From: an uncultured Prevotella sp. | GTDB lineage: Bacteria; Bacteroidota; Bacteroidia; Bacteroidales; Bacteroidaceae | Length of the DNA stretch: 64,000 nucleotides | NCBI GenBank assembly: GCA_946548085.1 | Contig: CAMNPN010000111.1 | Span: forward strand, 1-64,000 | Reading direction: 5' to 3' | Shown here: positions 55,085 through 64,000 of the stretch, piece after piece | Position numbering within the stretch: the first letter of the stretch is position 1 | Layout: every line of letters begins with the position of its first letter | The notes under the pieces: generated by a model | The model's input: only the letters and a program-made list of their open reading frames with translations | Told to the model about the DNA's origin: nothing | Databases searched by the model: none | Program-made: the position numbers and the translations under genes

Positions 55085-56236
55085 ATGAACATAAGCTTCT
55101 GGGACATCATGATGTGGACAGATTTGCTCCTTTTCATAATTGTAGCACTGACCGTTCTCTACTTAGGCATATTTGCTGTAGCCTCTTTGTTTAACAAGAC
55201 CCATGAGGCCCCCCGCACAAAGAAACAGAACCGCATTGTCGTGCTGATTCCGTCCTATAGGCAGGATGCTGTTATTGAGCAGACGGTCATATCCATCCTG
55301 TCCCAGGCATACCCCCAGCGCCTTTTTGACGTTACCGTCATCTCCGATCACCAGGAAGAGATGACCAACATGCGATTGGCACAATACCCCATCACACTCC
55401 TTACGCCCAACTTTGAAGAGAGTACGAAGGCTAAATCCTTGCAATACGCTATTCTCAACTTGCCAGAGTTTAAAATCTACGACATTGCCCTTGTCCTCGA
55501 TGCCGACAATATCGTAGAACAAGACTTCCTGTCTAAGGTAAACGAAGCTTTTGAGACGGCTGCTACCAAAGCCATACAGATGCATCGTATCGCCAGGAAC
55601 AGAGACACCACCGCTGCCTTGACAGCATCTATCTTCGAGGAAATCAACAATGCCATTTTCCGTCGGGGACACATCAATGTAGGTTTGTCTTCCGCCCTCG
55701 CAGGATCAGGTATTGCCTACGACTTTGCATGGTTCAAGACTAATGTCATGAAAGCCCGCACAGCTGGTGAAGATAAGGAATTGGAAGCCCTTTTGCTCCG
55801 GCAGGAGATCTTTATAGACTATTTCGATAATATCTATGTCTATGGTGAGAAAAAACGCACCACAGCCAAACTTAACCAGCAGCATGGTCGTTGGGCGCGG
55901 GAGCAATTCAACAATGTCACCCGCAACATCAAATTCCTGCCTGGTGCCATCTTCCGTAAGCAGTATGATCTGGCAGATAAAATTATCCAATGGATGCTTA
56001 TACCACGCTCCGTCATGGTAGCTGTTATTTTAGTTATGAGCCTTGTTCTGCCATTCATCTATATGACCATCGCCATTAAGTGGTGGATTCTCGGAGCCTT
56101 AGCCCTCTTTGTCTTAGCCCTTGCCACACCAGACTATCTGGTTGCTGAGATGTGGGACAAGACATTCCTACGCGACCCGCTCAAACGCTTGTGGAATTAT
56201 TATAAGCCCAACCTCATAAGTAAGAAAAAGAAATGA
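55085..56236 (+). CDS. Membrane glycosyltransferase family 2
   Basis: VVLIPSYRQDAVIEQTVISIL, LVLDADNIVEQDFL, AGEDKELEALLL, QHGRW (QxxRW), C-terminal TMs. Confidence 0.88.
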   Translation: MNISFWDIMMWTDLLLFIIVALTVLYLGIFAVASLFNKTHEAPRTKKQNRIVVLIPSYRQDAVIEQTVISILSQAYPQRLFDVTVISDHQEEMTNMRLAQYPITLLTPNFEESTKAKSLQYAILNLPEFKIYDIALVLDADNIVEQDFLSKVNEAFETAATKAIQMHRIARNRDTTAALTASIFEEINNAIFRRGHINVGLSSALAGSGIAYDFAWFKTNVMKARTAGEDKELEALLLRQEIFIDYFDNIYVYGEKKRTTAKLNQQHGRWAREQFNNVTRNIKFLPGAIFRKQYDLADKIIQWMLIPRSVMVAVILVMSLVLPFIYMTIAIKWWILGALALFVLALATPDYLVAEMWDKTFLRDPLKRLWNYYKPNLISKKKK

Positions 56237-57402
56237 TTTGGACGATTCTACATAGCATTGACATCGCCCTCTGGGTCATCATCGCGGGATCAGTCATCTA
56301 CGTGGTTTTCTTCGCGATCATATCACTTTTCTACGATAAAGAGGATCAGGTTGCCGCCCATGCTGCAGCCCTAAGCAACCGGCAGAACAAATTCCTCATC
56401 CTTTACCCTGCCTACAAAGAAGACCGTGTCATCATCAACGCTGTAGAGAATTTCCTGTTGCAGGATTATCCCACAACACATTACACGGTAGCCGTTATCT
56501 CCGACCACATGCAACCAGAGACCAACGACTACTTAAGCAAACTTCCAATCACCTTGTTGACCCCAGTCTTTGAAAAGAGTTCAAAGGCAAAGGCCATGCA
56601 ATACGCTATCAACGAAGTAAAAGGCGATTTTGACAACGTGGTAGTACTTGATGCCGACAATGTAGTCCGTCCTGATTTCCTGTCTCAATTGAATATCCTT
56701 TGCTCTGTTTATGATGCCATCCAATGTCACCGCTGTGCCAAGAATGCCGATAACGACGTAGCCGTGCTCGACGGAGCCAGCGAGGAAATTAACAACACAA
56801 TCTTCCGTAAAGCCCATAACCGGTTAGGTCTTTCCTCTGCCCTCATAGGGTCTGGCATGTGTTTTAGTTATGCGCTCTTCAAGAAAAATGTATTCCAACT
56901 TTCCACTGCCGGTGAGGATCGAGAGATGGAAGCCCTACTGCTCCATCAGGAAGTATTTATTAAATACGCCCCCGAGATTCATGTCTTCGACGAAAAGGTC
57001 AGTAACCAGGACAACTTCCAGCGTCAGCGGATGCGCTGGATGACCGCACAGATACAGAGTCTGCTCAGCAATCTCCCAAAGATTCCAGAGGCCATCATCC
57101 ATGGTAAGATTAACTTCATCGACAAAACTATCCAGCAGGCCCTCATCCCCCGCTCCATTCTGATAGTTATATTAGCGGGCATCTCTATCTTTATGACAAT
57201 TTTCATGCCAACATGGTGTGAGAAGTGGTGGGTGCTCTTTGCCCTATTGGCAGTTTCACTCTTCATCGCCCTCCCCCGCCCACTGCGATATCGTTCCTTC
57301 GCCAAGGTTCTTGCTATTCCTGGACTTGTACTCCGCATGTTCAAGAACCTCCTCCACATGGATCACAAGAATACCGATTTCATCCATACCCAACATGGTT
57401 AG
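56233..57402 (+). CDS. Membrane glycosyltransferase family 2, paralog of the preceding gene
   Basis: LILYPAYKEDRVIINAVENFLLQ, VVLDADNVVRPDFL, AGEDREMEALLLHQEVFI, QRMRW. ATGA overlap. Confidence 0.88.
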   Translation: MIWTILHSIDIALWVIIAGSVIYVVFFAIISLFYDKEDQVAAHAAALSNRQNKFLILYPAYKEDRVIINAVENFLLQDYPTTHYTVAVISDHMQPETNDYLSKLPITLLTPVFEKSSKAKAMQYAINEVKGDFDNVVVLDADNVVRPDFLSQLNILCSVYDAIQCHRCAKNADNDVAVLDGASEEINNTIFRKAHNRLGLSSALIGSGMCFSYALFKKNVFQLSTAGEDREMEALLLHQEVFIKYAPEIHVFDEKVSNQDNFQRQRMRWMTAQIQSLLSNLPKIPEAIIHGKINFIDKTIQQALIPRSILIVILAGISIFMTIFMPTWCEKWWVLFALLAVSLFIALPRPLRYRSFAKVLAIPGLVLRMFKNLLHMDHKNTDFIHTQHG

Positions 57403-57405
57403 CCT

Positions 57406-58233
57406 ATGAGTAACATCAAGATTTTCATCTGCGCCCATAAGGAAGTCCCCCTACCCCAACATCCTTATTTCCTGCCCATACAGGCTGGTGCTGCTCTTCA
57501 CGATCCTATTCCTGGCTATCAACCCGATAACGAAGGAGATAACATCTCTACCAAGAATCCACATTTCTGTGAACTTACCTGCCACTACTGGGCATGGAAG
57601 AATCTGAAGGGTGTCGACATCGTTGGTCTCAACCACTATCGCCGCTATTTCGACTTCCAGAAAAAATGGCCGCAGTTCTCCGCCGATAAGCGTTTCGTGT
57701 CGACAGAAGCCTTTCTCAACCAGCCCTATCAATTCCCTGACTTAGATAATATCTTACAGAAATACGACATCATCCTCCCAGTTGCTCGTCATTGGCGAGT
57801 CAGCAACACACAGCAATACGGAGAGTATCATATTGCTAAGGACTGGGAGATGCTTCGTCAGATTATCAAAGAGCGTTCACCGCAATATATCCCTGCTTTT
57901 GAAAAGACAATGGATCATAGCAACAAGTCCGTTGGCTACAATATGTTTATCACCCATTGGAAACATTTCAACGACTATTCCGAATGGCTTTTCGATATTC
58001 TCTTTGAGGTTGAACGTCGTGTTCCTCCTATCGATGATCCTATCCAAAGCCGTATCTATGGTTATATGAGCGAACGCCTCATCAATGTTTTCTGTGAGCA
58101 CTATCATCTGCGCATCAAACATACCCCCCTCATTATGCCATTAGATGATTTAAAAGGAGATCTCAACATCACCAATTTACGGGCAATCTATCGAAAAATA
58201 AGCAATGATCTATCTTATAGAATAAGGAGGTGA
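57406..58233 (+). CDS. DUF4422-type glycosyltransferase
   Basis: IFICAHKEVPLPQHPYFLPIQAGAALHD, NPHFCELTCHYWAWKNLKGVDIVGLNHYRRYF. Confidence 0.88.
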   Translation: MSNIKIFICAHKEVPLPQHPYFLPIQAGAALHDPIPGYQPDNEGDNISTKNPHFCELTCHYWAWKNLKGVDIVGLNHYRRYFDFQKKWPQFSADKRFVSTEAFLNQPYQFPDLDNILQKYDIILPVARHWRVSNTQQYGEYHIAKDWEMLRQIIKERSPQYIPAFEKTMDHSNKSVGYNMFITHWKHFNDYSEWLFDILFEVERRVPPIDDPIQSRIYGYMSERLINVFCEHYHLRIKHTPLIMPLDDLKGDLNITNLRAIYRKISNDLSYRIRR

Positions 58234-59321
58234 TGACTACAAACCGAAACAACTACCTCTCAACCGCTAAAGGAATTGGCATTATTCTAATGGTTATGGG
58301 GCATTGCGGTGTTCCTGAACCTTTTGGAAAGTTTATATACCAATTCCATATGCCTTTATTCTTTTTTTGCTCTGGTTTTTTTATGAAGGACATTTTGAAT
58401 CTTCATAATCTCTATGATTTTTATATAAAACGTTTTAAAGGTATTTATATCAAATTTCTTTTTTGGAGCCTATTGTTCCTATGTCTACATAATGTATTCT
58501 TCAGACTTAACATCTATAGTGGACTCATTACATTTAGAGGGGAGCCATCCTATCTTTATGGTTTATCAGATTTTGCGAAGAAAGCAATTAAAATAACATT
58601 CAGCATGAATGAACATGAACAACTTCTTAGAAGTTTTTGGTTCCTAAAGCAACTGCTTATCGCAAGTATATTTGTATCAACATGCAATTACATAATTAAT
58701 AAAATTACACATAACAGACATGCATCTATCTATTTATTAATTGCGTTTATATTTATGACACTCGTATCAAAAAAATATAATTGGGCTCTCCCTGCCATTT
58801 GGGATATTTCACTTGTATTTATGAGTTCCACCTTTTACCTCTCAGGCTATATTTTTCGAAAATTCAACTTGCATGAGAAATTTTACAACATCACCTATTC
58901 TACAACTATGCTTGTTCTTCTATTATTGGGGCTATATATTCTACCATGGACAAATATGTTGGAATATACGCTCACTACTACAATCCCTTTTATCATCGTA
59001 GCTTTCTCGGGGACACTATTAACTATTAATATATCAAGAAAACTTGAATCTTACCATATCAAATATTGGTTCTATTATTTAGGCCAGAATACTATGGTTA
59101 TTTTTGCATTACATATGCTTTGTTTCAAGATTGGGAATCTTATCAAAATCGGCATATATGATATGCCCATCTACCATTTAGCAGAATTTCAAATCATATA
59201 TGAGCATAATACCTACTTTTGGATAGTATATACTATCATAGGTATTGTTATTCCACTATTCATAAATTTACTAATGAGAAGAAATCAATTAACGAATCGA
59301 ATATGGACTCTTTTTACATAG
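58230..59321 (+). CDS. Acyltransferase family (acyltransferase_3-like) membrane protein
   Basis: STAKGIGIILMVMGHCGVPEPFGKFIYQFHMPLFFFCSGFFMK; multiple TMs. Confidence 0.85.
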   Translation: MMTTNRNNYLSTAKGIGIILMVMGHCGVPEPFGKFIYQFHMPLFFFCSGFFMKDILNLHNLYDFYIKRFKGIYIKFLFWSLLFLCLHNVFFRLNIYSGLITFRGEPSYLYGLSDFAKKAIKITFSMNEHEQLLRSFWFLKQLLIASIFVSTCNYIINKITHNRHASIYLLIAFIFMTLVSKKYNWALPAIWDISLVFMSSTFYLSGYIFRKFNLHEKFYNITYSTTMLVLLLLGLYILPWTNMLEYTLTTTIPFIIVAFSGTLLTINISRKLESYHIKYWFYYLGQNTMVIFALHMLCFKIGNLIKIGIYDMPIYHLAEFQIIYEHNTYFWIVYTIIGIVIPLFINLLMRRNQLTNRIWTLFT

Positions 59322-60081
59322 TTTCTTCAAGTAAATATGGTGATATAGCCTGAGCCCAGATCTCATATGCCTGTGGATATAAATGCAGACCATCTCTTGT
59401 ATACTTTCGGGGTAGCAAATCATTGACTTGATAGATGGAATACAAATCCACGAAATGGCAGTCTCTTGTATGAGATATAGTTTTAATAATTTTGTTCGCC
59501 TTTTTAATTTTCTCCTGACAACCGAGATATCTTGAGCCTATTCCCATTTCAATATTAACAGGCAAAAGGCTTTGCAAATATATATGAGAAGATGGATTTT
59601 GTTTTATAATGGTATCGACCATAATAGTATATTTTGCTTCAAATTCTTCTAATGAGATGTCTATTATATTATTAATACCTCCTAATATAAAGATTTTCGA
59701 AGGCTTTGCACTTCTTATAATAAAAGAACGATGTACTAAATCATCTAAACCATCACGATTACATCCTAAATTACATATTTTTAAATTCGGAAAGAGTGAC
59801 TGGAAATCACTTTCGAAAGTTATCGAATTGCCATAGAAAACAATATCAAAAGGCTTGAGTTGTTTGCCAAGGCTATTTGCCCATCCCTCCAGACATCTAA
59901 ATTCTATTTGATGACGACTTTCAGAAGAATCATAACTAATCAAACCTGTCTTTGCTATTAACCTTTCAAACATATCAGTTTTCACACAAGTAATATATAA
60001 CAAAGAAACAAAAAACAAAATGTTAAATGCAACCGATATTAATAATATCGTTGTTCTGATTTTTTTTGATTTATAAAACAT
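59314..60081 (-). CDS. SGNH/GDSL-type hydrolase
   Basis: FDIVFYGNSITFESDFQSLFPNLKICNLGCNRDGLDDLVHR, FILGGINNI, YTRDGLHLYPQAYEIWAQAI. 3' end overlaps the convergent acyltransferase by 8 bp. Confidence 0.82.
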   Translation of the reverse strand: MFYKSKKIRTTILLISVAFNILFFVSLLYITCVKTDMFERLIAKTGLISYDSSESRHQIEFRCLEGWANSLGKQLKPFDIVFYGNSITFESDFQSLFPNLKICNLGCNRDGLDDLVHRSFIIRSAKPSKIFILGGINNIIDISLEEFEAKYTIMVDTIIKQNPSSHIYLQSLLPVNIEMGIGSRYLGCQEKIKKANKIIKTISHTRDCHFVDLYSIYQVNDLLPRKYTRDGLHLYPQAYEIWAQAISPYLLEETM

Positions 60082-60152
60082 AATATTTCATATTTTAAAT
60101 ATAATACGGAACAAAATTAGCACAATAATTTTGAATAATCAAAATAAATGTG

Positions 60153-60160
60153 TATTTTTG
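60153..60160 (+). promoter_or_regulatory. Promoter element TATTTTTG upstream of the ABC transporter pair
   Basis: TATTTTTGCAC; supports ATG at 60178 rather than 60148 for the permease. Confidence 0.55.
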
Positions 60161-60177
60161 CACTAAAATATGAGAAT

Positions 60178-61029
60178 ATGGCCAAAGACTGGGATATTAT
60201 TATCACTAACAAGAGTAATCTACTCAGCATAGATCTACATGAAGTATGGCGGTACCGCGATCTACTCGCCATGTATGTAAAAAGAGATATTATCACCTTT
60301 TACAAGCAAACCATTTTAGGGCCATTGTGGTTCATTATCCAACCATTATTCACCACCATTATGTTCATGTTCGTCTTTGGTGGCATTGCAGGCATCTCTA
60401 CCGATGGAATCCCTCAAGCAGTCTTCTATTTGGCTGGACTTGTTTGCTGGAACTATTTCCAGGACTGTCTAAGCAAGTGTTCTGATACTTTTAACGCTAA
60501 TCAAGCCATTTTTGGTAAGGTCTACTTCCCACGACTGGTCGTTCCTCTGTCCATTGTCATATCCAATTTGATTAAGATGGCCATACAATTTGCATTATTC
60601 TTGGTAGTATATATCTACTATTTTGCATCTGGCGTAGACTTCCATATAAACATGACCATCCTACTTGTGCCCCTACTTATCGTGATGCTTGGATGTTTAG
60701 GATTAGGATTTGGCATGATCATCTCATCGATGACCACTAAATACCGTGACTTACGTTTCCTTATCACCTTTGGAGTGCAACTATGGATGTACGCCACTCC
60801 TGTCATCTATCCCTTATCGGTGATGAAAGATACCTATCCGAAATACATCTGGGTGTTGGTAGCCAATCCACTGACAGCAATACTTGAAACCTTCAAATAT
60901 GCATTTACTGGAGTCGGCGAATTCAACTGGCTCTATCTCGGTTACAGTTTTGCATTCACTATCATCATCCTCTTGTTAGGCATTGTGATTTTCAACCGTG
61001 TTCAACGTAACTTTATGGACGTCATCTAA
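60178..61029 (+). CDS. ABC-2 type polysaccharide exporter permease (Wzm-like)
   Basis: WRYRDLLAMYVKRDIITFYKQTILGPLWFIIQPLFTTIMFMFVFGGIAGISTDGIPQAVFYLAGLVCWNYFQ. Confidence 0.92.
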   Translation: MAKDWDIIITNKSNLLSIDLHEVWRYRDLLAMYVKRDIITFYKQTILGPLWFIIQPLFTTIMFMFVFGGIAGISTDGIPQAVFYLAGLVCWNYFQDCLSKCSDTFNANQAIFGKVYFPRLVVPLSIVISNLIKMAIQFALFLVVYIYYFASGVDFHINMTILLVPLLIVMLGCLGLGFGMIISSMTTKYRDLRFLITFGVQLWMYATPVIYPLSVMKDTYPKYIWVLVANPLTAILETFKYAFTGVGEFNWLYLGYSFAFTIIILLLGIVIFNRVQRNFMDVI

Positions 61030-61040
61030 ACCCAAAAGTC

Positions 61041-62318
61041 ATGAGCAATACTGTTATAGAATTTAACAACGTAGGAAAGCAATATATCCTTGGTACTATC
61101 GGCACTGGTACTCTGAGCCAGGATCTTAACCGTTGGTGGGCAAATATCAGAGGGAAAGAAGATCCATTCTTGAAAATCGGAGACACCAATGACCGCACTC
61201 AGAAAGGTGACAGTCGTTTTGTGTGGGCACTCCGTGATATCAATTTCAAAGTGGAACAAGGTGATGTCGTTGGCATTGTCGGCAAGAATGGTGCTGGCAA
61301 ATCAACGTTACTAAAGATTCTCTCTCGCGTCACCTCCCCCACCACTGGTGACATCAAGATTAAAGGACGTATAGCCTCCCTGCTTGAAGTCGGTACAGGT
61401 TTCCACCCAGAAATGACAGGTCGTGAAAATATATTTATGAATGGATCTATCATGGGGATGACTAAAGCAGAGATTAAAAGTAAGTTTGATGAGATCGTTG
61501 ATTTCGCAGGCGTTGCAAAATATGTCGATACCCCTGTCAAACGTTACTCTTCCGGTATGATGGTGCGTTTAGGTTTTGCCATTGCAGCCCACCTGGAGCC
61601 GGAAATACTTGTGGTGGATGAAGTATTAGCTGTCGGTGATGCCGAATTCCAGAAAAAAGCAATAGGTAAAATGCAGGATGTCAGCAAGGGCCAAGGCCGC
61701 ACAGTTCTCTTTGTCAGCCATAATATGGCTGCTGTTCGTAGTCTTTGTACAAGAGGGATTTTATTAAATAACGGAACTATAGATTTTACAGGTTCTATCC
61801 CTGCCACATTAGACAAATACCTTAAAAATGAGGAAAATGTAAGAAAAGACAAAATTTTACATAACATCAAGTGGATTAAAAACACGATTAAAATATTCAA
61901 ATGTGAAATCAATAATACGGAAGAAGCTTATTCTGTTATTAAAAGCGATCAAAATAAATTAAAAGTTAGAATTGATGGTGAAACTTCTGAAGACCTTACT
62001 TTTGATTTAATGGTAACATTTAAAAACAAGGATGGTCTACCATTTGCAACCTATGCTAAGGGACATTATTTAGGTGAGATCCAACATGTAAATAAAGGGA
62101 GGTTTACTATTTCAAAAGAAATTGAACTGCCCACGGTTTTAAGTAAAGGCTTACTTAATATAGATTTATATCTACATCACCCCATGGTAGAATTCTTATT
62201 AAAAGCGCCTGATTGTTGTGTATTAGAAACTGAAGGATATCAGAAGGGTTATGGTCGCCCCATCAATCAAGAAACTGGTGGATTTATAGGGTTACTTGAT
62301 TCTCACACTAATTTTTAA
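61041..62318 (+). CDS. Polysaccharide ABC transporter ATP-binding protein (Wzt-like) with C-terminal domain
   Basis: VVGIVGKNGAGKSTLLKILSRVTSPTTGDIKIKGRIASLLEVGTGFHPEMTGRENIFMNGSIMGM, YSSGMMVRLGFAIA, EILVVDEVLAVGD. Confidence 0.94.
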   Translation: MSNTVIEFNNVGKQYILGTIGTGTLSQDLNRWWANIRGKEDPFLKIGDTNDRTQKGDSRFVWALRDINFKVEQGDVVGIVGKNGAGKSTLLKILSRVTSPTTGDIKIKGRIASLLEVGTGFHPEMTGRENIFMNGSIMGMTKAEIKSKFDEIVDFAGVAKYVDTPVKRYSSGMMVRLGFAIAAHLEPEILVVDEVLAVGDAEFQKKAIGKMQDVSKGQGRTVLFVSHNMAAVRSLCTRGILLNNGTIDFTGSIPATLDKYLKNEENVRKDKILHNIKWIKNTIKIFKCEINNTEEAYSVIKSDQNKLKVRIDGETSEDLTFDLMVTFKNKDGLPFATYAKGHYLGEIQHVNKGRFTISKEIELPTVLSKGLLNIDLYLHHPMVEFLLKAPDCCVLETEGYQKGYGRPINQETGGFIGLLDSHTNF

Positions 62319-62331
62319 TGGATGTGTAATT

Positions 62332-63192
62332 ATGCGTAAAGTTTTCATTTCATACGGTGATGACTCTTTTAAAAAATCACTAAAACGGATTGCTAAACAA
62401 GCTCTATCGTCAAATCGGTTCGATAGTATTGAAATATACACCCCTTCAGACTTACCACCCTCTATAAGTCATTCTCCACTTATGATATATCAACGTGGAG
62501 GCGGTTATTGGGTATGGAAGCCATGGATAATATTTAATACTCTAAAACAATGTAAAGAAGATGATATAATATATTATGTCGATGCAGGATGTTCAATAAA
62601 CCCAGAAAGCAAAGAATGGGATGAATGGGATTCTGTCATGAGAAATCATGATGCGATTGTATTTGACTACCGACCAAATGTAAAGTATCCTGGATGGGAG
62701 CAATATTGTAAGAATCTAGATAATTGCAAACCAGAACTAAAACACTGGATTAAACCAACTGCTAAGGATTACTTTACCCAATTTCTTGGCACTGATAACT
62801 ATCTGAACATGAATCAGATTATGAGTGGCATAATTATTATAAGAAGAACACATAGAATTCCTTGTTTTATTCAACAATGGTTAAACATCGCAGTATTAAA
62901 TCCTTCTTTGTTTTTTGATGCATATGGAGAAGAATTAGGGAGGCTGCCAGATACCTTTAACGAACACCGCCATGACCAAGCAATTTTAGCCCCCCTCGTT
63001 TACCACTATAAAGACATTGACAGAATTGCAATCCTACCAGAAAAATCTGAATCACAAAAGGAAATTGCAGCCATTATAGCAACAAGAACGCATATTTGGA
63101 GTTGGAACCTATATGACAAAATAGCATGGAGGATTAAAGAAAAGCTCAACTCTATCACCCGAATATTAAAGTATCTAAAATTTTACATTTAA
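62332..63192 (+). CDS. Glycan-locus protein, probable glycosyltransferase-like
   Basis: GGYWVWKPWIIFNTLKQCKEDDIIYYVDAGCSIN...QIMSGIIIIRRT; resembles uncharacterised capsule-locus glycosyltransferase-like proteins. Confidence 0.6.
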   Translation: MRKVFISYGDDSFKKSLKRIAKQALSSNRFDSIEIYTPSDLPPSISHSPLMIYQRGGGYWVWKPWIIFNTLKQCKEDDIIYYVDAGCSINPESKEWDEWDSVMRNHDAIVFDYRPNVKYPGWEQYCKNLDNCKPELKHWIKPTAKDYFTQFLGTDNYLNMNQIMSGIIIIRRTHRIPCFIQQWLNIAVLNPSLFFDAYGEELGRLPDTFNEHRHDQAILAPLVYHYKDIDRIAILPEKSESQKEIAAIIATRTHIWSWNLYDKIAWRIKEKLNSITRILKYLKFYI

Positions 63193-63203
63193 TTTATTAG
63201 ACC

Positions 63204-64000
63204 CTACTCCAATAATATTTTCAACACAAAATACAATCGTTTCTCTGCCAACCAGAACTTGACTTTTTCCTTTCTTGAATATGGAATTTTGCGCCAAATC
63301 TTATTAGCCTCTGGAAATACTGATTTATAAGCATCAAAATCTAATAGTTGCTTAGTGAGGAAATTACTTTTAATATTAAACTTCCTAAGAAGAAGTTTCT
63401 CTTCCACTTCGGTATCATAAATGCCTTTTTCTCTGCAGAACGTTTCAACCTCCATTACACCTTTTATATGCATATTAATGCTTCTTAGCTTCTGCAATGA
63501 AACACGCTCCTGATTATACTGTACATAGTGGTACATAGCCTTAGGGACAGCATTAAATGATTTGGCAAAATAATACAATTTAACTGAAATTATATAGTCC
63601 TCAACGATATCAACATGCGGAGTGATAGTAAAATTATCAAACAGTTTTCTTCTAATCAGCAATTTCCAGAGAACAGTATTTATATCATAATTAAGACATC
63701 TTATCAAATTCTCACGACAATCTTCAGAATAATGCTCGTGATGATATGTTACAGTACCATCAATCTTATCGCCAAAAATATCACTTCCGACTATGTCTAT
63801 CCGACCATTATCAGTGGCTTCTAACAATGTCTCAACCAAATCAGGCTCAATCCAATCATCACTATCTACAAAAAGCACATAGTCTCCTGTAGCATGTTTT
63901 ATACAATCAGCCCTTGAGACAGCGATTCCCTCATTCTGTTCATGATCAATAATGACATACCGATTCTTATCAATGCCATGTTTGCATATCGTATCTTTCA
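63204..64000 (-). CDS. Glycosyltransferase family 2, runs off the window (N-terminus missing)
   Basis: Frame open to base 64000: KDTICKHGIDKNRYVIIDHEQNEGIAVSRADCIKHATGDYVLFVDSDDWIEPDLVETLL. Confidence 0.88.
   Translation of the reverse strand, partial: KDTICKHGIDKNRYVIIDHEQNEGIAVSRADCIKHATGDYVLFVDSDDWIEPDLVETLLEATDNGRIDIVGSDIFGDKIDGTVTYHHEHYSEDCRENLIRCLNYDINTVLWKLLIRRKLFDNFTITPHVDIVEDYIISVKLYYFAKSFNAVPKAMYHYVQYNQERVSLQKLRSINMHIKGVMEVETFCREKGIYDTEVEEKLLLRKFNIKSNFLTKQLLDFDAYKSVFPEANKIWRKIPYSRKEKVKFWLAEKRLYFVLKILLE

Overview
Chromosomal window from a Bacteroidales (Prevotella-like) genome. Evidence for this is the TAnnTTTG promoter motifs, DUF4468 and Porin_10-type proteins, BspA-type LRR proteins, HU-HIG/DUF4248/VapE genes and an RprXY-like pair. 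Four broad parts. (1) 1-12.8 kb: mostly housekeeping or metabolic genes (sensor kinase fragment, uvrB, putative porin, menA, HD hydrolase, RluA-type synthase, LRR protein, uxaC, ansA). (2) 12.9-24.1 kb: a repeat-rich accessory island. It holds a DUF3791/DUF3990 three-gene operon, a dockerin-tail remnant, a frameshifted XRE-like regulator, a VapE-DUF4248-HU-'smalll'-amidase cassette with a dense hairpin array, and a 1490-aa modular surface protein flanked by repeat modules and a perfect 29-bp inverted repeat. (3) 24.2-42.6 kb: mixed genes (wecB, an orphan HTCS-like sensor, ribE with a long leader, rplI-rpsR-rpsF, a two-component pair, gph, malQ, mltG, glnS, TPR and DedA proteins). (4) 42.7-64 kb: GDP-fucose precursor genes, a carbohydrate kinase, then a long exopolysaccharide/surface-glycan locus with a CheY-like regulator next to an initiating sugar transferase. 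The most unusual theme is short interspersed DNA repeats that have become protein-coding: in-frame inside wecB and malQ, and as C-terminal tails of a glycosyltransferase and probably the VapE protein. One of these repeats shows compensatory stem changes between two copies. No tRNA, rRNA or CRISPR array was recognised.
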